From: Methanothrix sp.
GTDB lineage: Archaea; Halobacteriota; Methanosarcinia; Methanotrichales; Methanotrichaceae
DNA: 14,595 nucleotides
Assembly: GCA_028688175.1 (NCBI GenBank)
Contig: JAQTYS010000040.1
Location: forward strand, 1-14,595
Direction: 5' to 3'
How positions within the stretch are numbered: position 1 is the stretch's first letter; every line of letters starts with the position of its first letter. Of this stretch, positions 5,666-12,269 are shown piece by piece. The notes under the pieces were generated by a model. It saw only the letters and a program-made list of their open reading frames with translations. It was not told the DNA's origin and searched no databases. A program made the translations under genes and the position numbers.

Positions 5666-7021
5666 TTATTTTTTTCTGTAACTCCTGCAGCTCTCTATAA
5701 ACCGTTCCACAGAAAAAGAGAAGAAATGGGCATGCAGGTATCCGCCCAATGTGTTGTGCTCCACCAGGCCATCCCAACCGTCCTTGATGCCTTTGCCCCT
5801 GCATAGCCGGTAAGCAAAGCGAGCGTCCTTGTCACAGCTAAATCGCGAATAATGAAACTCGTGGCCGCGAAGGGTCTTGCCCAGTCCTGCTATGGGATTT
5901 TGTCCTACTGTCTTTGCCTCGGCATATCCCAGAGCCGCAAGCCGTTTGGTCATAATAGTAGAACCGGGAAGCGCCCCTACCATTCCAAATGAACCGGTCT
6001 CCAGTTCTATGGCGCGTCCCAGGTACATCAGGCCGCCGCACTCTCCATAAATGGGCATCCCATCCTCTGATGCCCTCTTAATCTGCCTTCTGGCAGGAGA
6101 GCTCTCCAGCCGGGCAGCATGCAGCTCCGGATAGCCTCCTCCAATGTAGAGACCGTCCACATCGGGCAGATCATCAACTAATGGACTGAAGAAGACCAGA
6201 TCAGCACCACACCGTTCCAGCTCGCGCAGATTGTCATAGTAATAAAAGCAGAAGGCTTCATCCTGGGCAACGCCTATGCGCACGGATTTCTCCATATTGG
6301 CCTTCTCCTTGTGCGCAGGCGGGGCAAGAGCGCGAAGCGACAGTATCTCATCGATGGCAGCATGCTTTTCCAGCAAGGCAGCCAGAACGGCAATATCGTG
6401 TTCTTTCTCAAAGCCCATCACCAGCCCCAAGTGACGGCTTTTCATCTCCATCTCCCTCTCTCGCGGCAGAGCGGCGAAGATTGGCCTCTCCAAGCAACTC
6501 TTCAGCATGCTCTGGTGCCGCTCACTTCCCACCTGATTGAGAATGGTGCCTGCCAGGCGCACACCCCGGTCATATTCTGCAAAGCCCTTCTCCAGGGCAG
6601 CGGCACTGCGCGACATGCCATGCACATTTATGACTAACAGGACCGGAAGGTCGAGTATCTTGGCTACCTGGGCGGAGCTGCCTATCTCTGTTCCGTCCAT
6701 GCCATCGTAAAGGCCCATAACCCCTTCCACCACAGCCACATCAGCGCCGGCAAGAGCCGAGCAAAAAGATCGACGCACTCCATCTTCGCCCATCATGAAG
6801 GGATCGAGATTGCGCGATGGCCGTCCGCAGACTGCGCTATGATGAGAGGGATCGATGAAGTCAGGACCTACCTTGAAAGGCTGAACGACCAGGCCACGGG
6901 CACGAAGAGCGGCCATGAGGCCCAGAGTAACTGTGGTCTTGCCCACACCACTGTGGGTGCCTGCGATGAGGATGGCTGGGATATTATGGACGTTGCCGCC
7001 AGAGGTTTCTATTTTATTCAT
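5666..7021 (-). CDS. cfbB: Cobyrinate / Ni-sirohydrochlorin a,c-diamide synthase
   Basis: ATP- and glutamine-dependent amidase that amidates the a and c acetate side chains of a tetrapyrrole. In methanogens this family member (CfbB) acts on Ni-sirohydrochlorin in coenzyme F430 synthesis; the related CbiA acts on cobyrinate for B12. The 451-residue product has full family length. The N-terminal dethiobiotin-synthetase-like domain has the P-loop GTHSGVGKTT (21-30), followed by KVGPDFIDP and VVEGVMGLYDG. The C-terminal class I glutaminase-like domain has GGGYPELHA and the nucleophile Cys328 in GECGGLMYLG, then GHEFHYS and the terminal HAHFFS. The frame is open to an ATG at 7060, but a TATA box (7048-7057) lies inside that extension and the upstream ATG has no ribosome-binding site. 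I therefore start at 7021, which gives a leaderless or nearly leaderless mRNA. CfbB rather than CbiA is inferred from the methanogen-like context. It is divergent from DUF166. Confidence 0.9.
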   Translation of the reverse strand: MNKIETSGGNVHNIPAILIAGTHSGVGKTTVTLGLMAALRARGLVVQPFKVGPDFIDPSHHSAVCGRPSRNLDPFMMGEDGVRRSFCSALAGADVAVVEGVMGLYDGMDGTEIGSSAQVAKILDLPVLLVINVHGMSRSAAALEKGFAEYDRGVRLAGTILNQVGSERHQSMLKSCLERPIFAALPREREMEMKSRHLGLVMGFEKEHDIAVLAALLEKHAAIDEILSLRALAPPAHKEKANMEKSVRIGVAQDEAFCFYYYDNLRELERCGADLVFFSPLVDDLPDVDGLYIGGGYPELHAARLESSPARRQIKRASEDGMPIYGECGGLMYLGRAIELETGSFGMVGALPGSTIMTKRLAALGYAEAKTVGQNPIAGLGKTLRGHEFHYSRFSCDKDARFAYRLCRGKGIKDGWDGLVEHNTLGGYLHAHFFSFSVERFIESCRSYRKK

Positions 7022-7047
7022 TGCGGTGCGCTTAATGCAATTGATCC

Positions 7048-7057
7048 GATATAAAGA
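7048..7057 (-). promoter_or_regulatory. TATA box of the cfbB-like gene
   Basis: TCTTTATATC on the minus strand, centred about 32 bases before the ATG at 7021, so transcription should begin within a few bases of that codon. This decides against the upstream ATG at 7060. Confidence 0.55.
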
Positions 7058-7123
7058 CATGCCAGGTTGATTTGTGAACGCCTCCGCAAATCTCTATTAA
7101 CACCTGCATTCATTCCATGGATC

Positions 7124-7858
7124 ATGCTTGTTGGCGTAGTTAAAAGAGGAAAGTACGGCGAGCGCCTTTTGGAGACCATCAAGGCCAGGACTGACTTTGC
7201 AGTCGTCTCCGTTGATGTTCCTCAGGTGCTGCCCGGTTTCATCGAGGACCCGGAAGAGTTTGTCAAGGAGCTGAACCTTGATCCCAGGATCTTCCAGGCG
7301 GATTTGCTCATTCTCTACACCTTTCATCCCGACCTGACTCCTGAGATAGTGCGCCTTGCAGGTGCCGCCGGAGTCAAAGCAGCTATAATTCCCGGCGGCA
7401 TTGGCAGGGCCGGCTCGATAGGCGAGCTGGAGAGGATTGCAGAAGAATATGGCATTCATATCGAGGTGGATGAGATCTGCTGCACCCTGGAGGAATGCGG
7501 CGTTCCCGTCATCGACGAATTTGCCAGGAAACTGGGCAAACCTGAGCTGGAGGTAGAAACAAAGGACGGGCGCATCAGCAATGTAAGGGTCGTGCGCGGC
7601 TCGCCCTGTGGAGCTACCTGGCATGCAGCCGAAGGCGTAACTGGAAAGACCGTAGAGGAAGCGGCTTCCATGACCGGCCTCTTCTGCCAGCAATATCCCT
7701 GTCGCGCCGTGCGCGGAACTCCTGGTGGCATTCACACCTCTGGAGACCTGCACAAAGACGCCATGGAAAGGGCTCTGGGCAAGCTGACCAACCTCAAGCT
7801 GCCAATGCAATCCCAACCCATCAAGATCGAACCAGGCAAGAAGGGGCAAAAGGCATGA
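7124..7858 (+). CDS. DUF166 family protein, cysteine-rich
   Basis: A 244-residue protein of the archaeal DUF166 family, sometimes labelled thymidylate-synthase-like without biochemical proof. It begins MLVGVVKRGKYGERLLETI, the usual start of the family. Six cysteines stand in three clusters: CC at 119-120 with Cys125, Cys162 in GSPCGATW, and Cys188/Cys193 in CQQYPCRA. Such spacing could bind a metal or Fe-S cluster. The frame opens earlier at a TTG (7067), but that extension lacks family character; the ATG at 7124 follows a weak TATA-like CTATTAAC (7094-7101) by about the distance expected for a leaderless message. Its stop overlaps the next start (ATGA at 7855-7858), so it is translationally coupled to the fumarase alpha subunit. 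The role is unknown. The pairing with an Fe-S enzyme suggests, without proof, a function in cluster supply or in the same pathway. Confidence 0.85.
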   Translation: MLVGVVKRGKYGERLLETIKARTDFAVVSVDVPQVLPGFIEDPEEFVKELNLDPRIFQADLLILYTFHPDLTPEIVRLAGAAGVKAAIIPGGIGRAGSIGELERIAEEYGIHIEVDEICCTLEECGVPVIDEFARKLGKPELEVETKDGRISNVRVVRGSPCGATWHAAEGVTGKTVEEAASMTGLFCQQYPCRAVRGTPGGIHTSGDLHKDAMERALGKLTNLKLPMQSQPIKIEPGKKGQKA

Positions 7859-8661
7859 GAGATCGGGTGGTGCAGGCCACGGTGCGTGCCCTGCAAAGAG
7901 CGGAGACGACACTGCCCCCTTGGGTCCTGCAAAAAATCCAAGAGGCAGCGGACCGGGAGAGGCAGCCACTCGCCAGGCAGCATCTGCAGTTCATGCTGGA
8001 GAATGTAGCGGTTGCTACCGCCAAAGGTCTGCCCCTCTGCCAGGACACGGGCCTTACCATATTTCATGTAAAGATAGGTCGCGATCTGCCGCTGGACTTT
8101 TGCCTTTCCGAGGCGATCGCAGAAGGTGTAAGAATTGCTACAGAAAAGATCCCGCTGCGTCCCAATGCCGTCCATCCCCTGACCCGCAAGAACAGCGGAG
8201 ACAACACCGGCCCAGGCATGCCTGATATAATTCTGGATTATGTGGATGGCATTGGCCTCTCTCTCACTGCTTTTCCCAAGGGGGCAGGCTCTGAGAACAT
8301 GAGCCTGGTAGGTATGCTCAATCCAGCAGACGATCCTTTTGATTTCATTGTGAAGACGGTGGCAAAGCGGGCTGCCAACGCCTGCCCGCCTCTTTTCCTG
8401 GGCATTGGCCTGGGTGGCAGCTTCGACCTGGCGGCCCGCCTGGCCAAGCGGGCTTTGTTGAACATGCCCGGCAACTCCCAGGAGGAACAAGAGCTCCTGG
8501 AGAGAATCAATTCGCTTGGCATCGGCCCCATGGGCCTGGGCGGGGATACCACTGCTCTTGGCATAAAAATCGAGACGGCCTTTTGCCACACAGCTTCCCT
8601 GCCGGTAGCCATTAACTTTCAATGCTGGGCTAACCGCAGTGCAACGGAGATAATTCAATGA
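7855..8661 (+). CDS. fumA: Fumarate hydratase, class I, alpha subunit
   Basis: Alpha (N-terminal) subunit of two-subunit class I fumarase, which interconverts fumarate and malate using an O2-sensitive 4Fe-4S cluster. The 268 residues include LCQDTG with Cys62 and ACPPLFLGIGLGG with Cys177, two of the three cluster ligands; the third is Cys244 (FCHTASLPVA) or Cys257 (FQCWANR). RKNSGDNTGPGMP is the usual substrate-region motif, and GPMGLGGDTTALG is conserved. The related L-tartrate dehydratase TtdA is an alternative, but in a methanogen with an incomplete citric acid cycle fumarase is the better call. The start overlaps the DUF166 stop by four bases and the stop overlaps the beta-subunit start by four bases, consistent with equal, coupled synthesis of the two subunits. 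Confidence 0.93.
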   Translation: MRDRVVQATVRALQRAETTLPPWVLQKIQEAADRERQPLARQHLQFMLENVAVATAKGLPLCQDTGLTIFHVKIGRDLPLDFCLSEAIAEGVRIATEKIPLRPNAVHPLTRKNSGDNTGPGMPDIILDYVDGIGLSLTAFPKGAGSENMSLVGMLNPADDPFDFIVKTVAKRAANACPPLFLGIGLGGSFDLAARLAKRALLNMPGNSQEEQELLERINSLGIGPMGLGGDTTALGIKIETAFCHTASLPVAINFQCWANRSATEIIQ

Positions 8662-9191
8662 CTATGTACCATCTGCAAACGCCCCTTTCGAGCGCTGATG
8701 TGGAGAAGCTCGCCGCCGGAGATGTGGTATTTTTAAGCGGTCCGCTCTTCACCGCCCGCGACAAAGCTCATGCTCTGATACGCCGCGAGGGAAGCCCGGT
8801 GCCCCTTACGGGAGCTGCCCTTTACCACTGCGGTCCGCTCATCCAGGACAAACTAGTCCTATCCGCCGGACCGACCACCAGCGGACGCATGGCCCGTTAC
8901 ACGGACGAGATCCTGGGCCACGGTGTGCGGGCCATCATCGGCAAAGGTGGCCTTCCTGCCGAGCCTTTCCGGGACAGAGCCGTCTACCTGGCCTATCCTG
9001 GCGGATGCGGCGCCGCTGCTGCGCAGCAGCTGAAGGTATTGGGCGTGCACCTGCCGGAGCTGGGCATGGCCGAGTCCATCTGGGTCTTTGAGGCAGCAGA
9101 GTTCGGCCCCATGATTGTAGCCGTGGACGCCCATGGAAAGGACCTTTATCAGGAGGTGCGAAGGTCGGCCCGGATAGGGGAGGAAGACTGA
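8658..9191 (+). CDS. fumB: Fumarate hydratase, class I, beta subunit
   Basis: Beta (C-terminal) subunit of class I fumarase, 177 residues, the expected size for archaeal split enzymes. Visible conserved segments are SGPLFTARDKAHALI near the N-terminus, GPTTSGRM, IGKGG, YPGGCGAAAA and the C-terminal ESIWVFEAAEFGPMIVAVDA. Together with the alpha subunit it forms the active site. The ATG at 8658 overlaps the alpha stop (ATGA) and has GGAG eight bases upstream; a second ATG at 8664 is possible. Its own stop TGA (9189-9191) overlaps the candidate CTG start of the following DUF434 gene. Confidence 0.93.
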   Translation: MTMYHLQTPLSSADVEKLAAGDVVFLSGPLFTARDKAHALIRREGSPVPLTGAALYHCGPLIQDKLVLSAGPTTSGRMARYTDEILGHGVRAIIGKGGLPAEPFRDRAVYLAYPGGCGAAAAQQLKVLGVHLPELGMAESIWVFEAAEFGPMIVAVDAHGKDLYQEVRRSARIGEED

Positions 9192-9820
9192 AAGCGGCTG
9201 CCCAGGAGGCCAGGTACCTGGTTGATCGCGGCTATCCCTGTGACTATGCAATTCGCTTTGTATCGGATCATCATCGCCTTCCAGAGGAGCAGAGATTTGT
9301 TCTGCAAAGAACCATCATTTCTGCTGATACGGCGCTTGACAGAATGAGCAAAGCCTTGCGACTGCATTCCTTGCGCGGCAGAGTAGTATTTGTGGACGGA
9401 TACAACGCCTCCATCACCACACACAGCCTCTTAGCCGGGTATCCGGTATATCTCTGCGATGACGGCTTTTTGCGCGACACGCGAGCATTTTTCCGGGGCG
9501 GGAGCGCATCGCAAGTTGCCGCTGGCGCATTCGCTGAGATTTTAGATCTGCTGGCACTCGCCAGGCCTTCTCGCGTGCAGGTACTCTTGGACCAGCAAAT
9601 AAGCCGCAGCGGGGAGCTAGCAGGAGAGGTGCGCAGCATGATGGCGGCGCGGTGCCTGCCGGGCGCGGTCAGATGCGCCCGGGATGTCGACCATCAGCTC
9701 AAGGTCTGCGACAGCATAATTGCCACCAGTGATGGAAATGTAATCGATGCCGCATCGAGCGTTATAGATCTTCCGGGAGAAATTGCCAGAGGACAGTGCA
9801 TACGCCCGTTATTGGTTTGA
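9188..9820 (+). CDS. DUF434/DUF5616 protein with apparent CTG start
   Basis: Unknown-function protein with an N-terminal DUF434 part (about residues 1-52, containing EARYLVDRGYP and VSDHHRLPEEQR) and a C-terminal DUF5616 part. The latter has VDGYN (Asp70), CDDG (91-92), LLDQQ (Asp135) and TSDGNVID (182-187); this series of acidic positions resembles NYN/PIN-type nucleases, an inference. The first ATG is at 9344, but the conserved DUF434 half lies entirely upstream of it in the same open frame. Between the upstream in-frame stop (9089-9091) and 9344 there is no ATG, GTG or TTG. The best start is CTG at 9188, which overlaps the fumarase stop as CTGA, mirroring the ATGA overlaps before it, with GGGGAGGA at 9177-9184. 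A second CTG at 9218 has AGGAGG at better spacing but would cut conserved residues. A full product from 9188 has 210 residues. A sequencing error is another explanation. Confidence 0.8.
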   Translation: MKAAAQEARYLVDRGYPCDYAIRFVSDHHRLPEEQRFVLQRTIISADTALDRMSKALRLHSLRGRVVFVDGYNASITTHSLLAGYPVYLCDDGFLRDTRAFFRGGSASQVAAGAFAEILDLLALARPSRVQVLLDQQISRSGELAGEVRSMMAARCLPGAVRCARDVDHQLKVCDSIIATSDGNVIDAASSVIDLPGEIARGQCIRPLLV

Positions 9821-9953
9821 TTAGGTATTTGCAGGAAAAAAGGCCTTCATAAGGATTGTTCCTGGAAAGATTCAATCGTCATCCTTTTATGGTACATAAA
9901 ATTATTATACTATTGGGGTTACAATAAACTTACAGAGTTATAGGTGAGGCGCA

Positions 9954-10403
9954 ATGAAAGAAAGAGTTCTAGCATTAGTCGTTCTGGCGGTTTTGATCAT
10001 GGGGGGAGCCTGCCAGGCATCCCATCCTATGTTCTTTCCGCTTTCCGAACATACCATCGCCAAAGAGATCAGCGAAAACGGCATGCCGCTTTACCGGACG
10101 TATACATTTACCACCGATGACGAGCAGGCCGCTTCCTGGTTGCTCATTTGGCGGGATGCCAAGGTACACAGTGTAGAATGGAGATGGTATTGGCCGGAAG
10201 GCAGGACGTATGCCCGGTCTTTCAGCACCATACCGCCCATCGACGGATTTACAGGAATGTGGGCTGCACCGGTCTGGAGTTGCCTGAAGATCAAGGGAAC
10301 CGATGTTGCTCGCCTGCCGGGGACCTGGAAGGTAGACGTGATTGTGGACTATAGAAAGGTGCTAACGGAGTACTTCACCATCACCAGCCCAGAGGCTTGC
10401 TAA
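9954..10403 (+). CDS. Secreted protein of unknown function
   Basis: A 149-residue exported protein. Residues 1-22 are a signal peptide (MKER followed by a hydrophobic run to MGGACQAS); the Cys in GGAC is not in a good lipobox, so cleavage after CQA is more likely. The mature part is rich in alternating hydrophobic and aromatic residues (RTYTFTT, WRWYWPEGR, GTWKVDVIVDYRK, LTEYFTI), which suggests a single beta-sandwich domain with a final strand hairpin. I do not recognise a family. GGTGAGG at 9943-9949 sits four bases before the ATG, and a TATA-like TAAAATTATTATAC at 9897-9910 precedes it. It appears monocistronic, 133 bases after the DUF434 gene and well before the isomerase gene. Confidence 0.7.
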   Translation: MKERVLALVVLAVLIMGGACQASHPMFFPLSEHTIAKEISENGMPLYRTYTFTTDDEQAASWLLIWRDAKVHSVEWRWYWPEGRTYARSFSTIPPIDGFTGMWAAPVWSCLKIKGTDVARLPGTWKVDVIVDYRKVLTEYFTITSPEAC

Positions 10404-10571
10404 AGTCAGTTGCAGCATAAGCCGCTCTGGATGCATCTGAACAAATGAATTCACCATGGAAATTAATCGACCTAGCAGTGCGCAGGATCATTTGCCGAAT
10501 TAAAAAATAAGTTAGACGATGCGATCATATTTATTCCTGAAAATATACAGCATCAATTGGTGGCATATAAA

Positions 10572-11291
10572 ATGCAAATGGAGTATAACGGGAAGATATT
10601 GACACCTGATGTTCGCCGGCTAATCGACATGAAGGAAGTGATCCTGGATCAGAACTGGCTTGCCGAAGCTGTGGACTTTGAGCTCTATTACATGTATCGC
10701 GACCTTTACTTAAGCCAGTCAGATAAAGAGAAGCTCCTGCATAATGACCTGCGCTATGATATCACTATTATCCCACCAAATATGCTTGGATGCGAATACA
10801 TCAAGACAGCCGGCCATTATCATCCCAATGTACCCGGCAGCATTGTCACCTTCCCTGAGCTATACGAGGTATTGGAGGGAGAAGCCCTCTACCTTCTGCA
10901 AAACCAGGACCTCAGCGATGTGGTGGCGGTCTACGCCTCGGCAGGAGACAAGGTCCTCGTGCCGCCGGGCTACGGCCATATCACTATAAATCGCTCCAAT
11001 AAGACGCTGAAGATGGCCAACTATGTGGCCAGGAGCTTCTCATCACTTTACGAACCATACAAAGAGATGAGGGGCGGAGCTTACTTTTTCACAAAAGACG
11101 GCTGGATTAAGAACGAGCGATGCCCAAAGGCGGGAGAGCTGCGACGCACGGATGCGCCGGATAGCTCAAGCCTTCGCAAACTTGGCCTGACAAAGAAGAG
11201 AGAGATGTATCCGCTGCTCAGAGAGCCGGGTCTTCTGGATTACCTGACAAAGCCAGAGGAGCATCTTGAGCTCTTCGCCGGATTTGTCTGA
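10572..11291 (+). CDS. pgiA: Glucose-6-phosphate isomerase, archaeal cupin type
   Basis: Metal-dependent isomerase that interconverts glucose 6-phosphate and fructose 6-phosphate in archaeal glycolysis and gluconeogenesis; it is unrelated to the usual PGI fold. The 239-residue product carries the cupin motifs: GHYHP with metal ligands His82 and His84, PELYEVLEGEA with Glu96, and VPPGYGHITIN with His136. The frame is open from a TTG at 10557, but ATG 10572 has GGTGG at 10559-10563, eight bases upstream, and a TATA-like ATATTTAT near 10528-10535; ATG 10578 is also possible. The C-terminal segment after residue 175 is longer than in the compact cupin enzyme. The UbiA gene follows after 22 bases, so the two are probably cotranscribed. 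Confidence 0.9.
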   Translation: MQMEYNGKILTPDVRRLIDMKEVILDQNWLAEAVDFELYYMYRDLYLSQSDKEKLLHNDLRYDITIIPPNMLGCEYIKTAGHYHPNVPGSIVTFPELYEVLEGEALYLLQNQDLSDVVAVYASAGDKVLVPPGYGHITINRSNKTLKMANYVARSFSSLYEPYKEMRGGAYFFTKDGWIKNERCPKAGELRRTDAPDSSSLRKLGLTKKREMYPLLREPGLLDYLTKPEEHLELFAGFV

Positions 11292-11313
11292 ATGGTTTGG
11301 GGAGTTCTTGCCA

Positions 11314-12237
11314 ATGCACCAAAGCCTTTCCAGATTCCAAGCCCACATCAGGCTTTTGCGCCCGCCTCTAGCTCCAATGGATCTGGCCATGCCCGCCGCC
11401 GCTGCCCTATTAGCCGTTTACGCTGTGCAAGGGGCTCTGCCGCCTCTGCTGCCATTCATCATAGCCTCCATTGGTGCTTACTGCGCCATCACCAGCTCTT
11501 ATGTCTACAATGACTGCTGCGACATCGATGTGGACAGCATCGCCATGCCAGATCGGCCCCTGCCATCCGCCATGCTTAGCAAGCGTGAGGCACAGCTCTG
11601 GGCGTTATTTCTTTTTCTTGTGGCTGCGGCCACATCCCTGTATCTCAACCCTGAGAGCTTTGTCATCCTTCTGGTCGCCACACTGCTCATCACCATCTAC
11701 TCTGCCTGGGCCAAGAGAAATACGCCCTTCTCCTGGATCTTTGTAGGACTCTCCTTCGGACTGGTGCCCCTGGGCGTCTGGCTGGCGCTGGAGCCGGCTG
11801 GAGTTCTTAAAGCCGGCCCGGGATTGCATCCGGCAGCTCTTATCCTGGCTGCCATGATCGTCATCACCGATTGGGGATTCACCAACTGCGATGCCTCACG
11901 AGATGTGGCCGGCGATAAAGAGAAAGGCATTCCCACCACCCCCGCCACCTACGGTATTGCAGCCACAGCAAGAATGGTGGCCGTCTTTTGGGTAGTGGGC
12001 ATAATTCTCTCCCTGACACTGGGACTTTCTGCCAATCTCGGATGGCTCTACTTGGCGGTAGCGGCAGCGGCCGGAGGCTGGCTTCTGCTGCAAAACCGAG
12101 ACTTTGTGCGCCATCCTACTGCAAAGAGAGGAGAGGGGCTGTTCTACCAGTCAGCCAACTACCGAGCTGTGCTCTTTGCAGCCATCATTGCCGATGTTCT
12201 GCTGCGAACCATGCTGCTTCCGGGGGTAGGGCTATGA
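11314..12237 (+). CDS. UbiA-family prenyltransferase
   Basis: Integral membrane enzyme of 307 residues that would transfer a polyprenyl group from its diphosphate to an acceptor. Both Asp-rich motifs are present: NDCCDIDVD (66-74), followed by PDRPLPS as in archaeal lipid enzymes, and DASRDVAGD (193-201). About eight or nine hydrophobic segments can be traced. Likely acceptors are geranylgeranylglyceryl phosphate (DGGGP synthase, archaeal lipid synthesis) or an aromatic ring, for example in methanophenazine-type electron carriers; the sequence alone does not decide, and the second motif (GIPTTPATYG) is closer to the aromatic-acceptor branch. The frame opens at TTG 11266 inside the isomerase gene, but ATG 11314 has GGGGAG at 11299-11304 and gives the usual N-terminus. 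It converges on the antiporter gene with a 32-base gap. Confidence 0.88.
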   Translation: MHQSLSRFQAHIRLLRPPLAPMDLAMPAAAALLAVYAVQGALPPLLPFIIASIGAYCAITSSYVYNDCCDIDVDSIAMPDRPLPSAMLSKREAQLWALFLFLVAAATSLYLNPESFVILLVATLLITIYSAWAKRNTPFSWIFVGLSFGLVPLGVWLALEPAGVLKAGPGLHPAALILAAMIVITDWGFTNCDASRDVAGDKEKGIPTTPATYGIAATARMVAVFWVVGIILSLTLGLSANLGWLYLAVAAAAGGWLLLQNRDFVRHPTAKRGEGLFYQSANYRAVLFAAIIADVLLRTMLLPGVGL

Positions 12238-12269
12238 AAACCGCGCCGAAAAATGAGGATAGCGGCAAT

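Noticed and set aside
7097..8658. Long minus-strand open frames (290 and 308 codons) opposite DUF166 and fumarase
   Set aside because: They are antisense shadows of well-identified genes; the translations have no recognisable motif.
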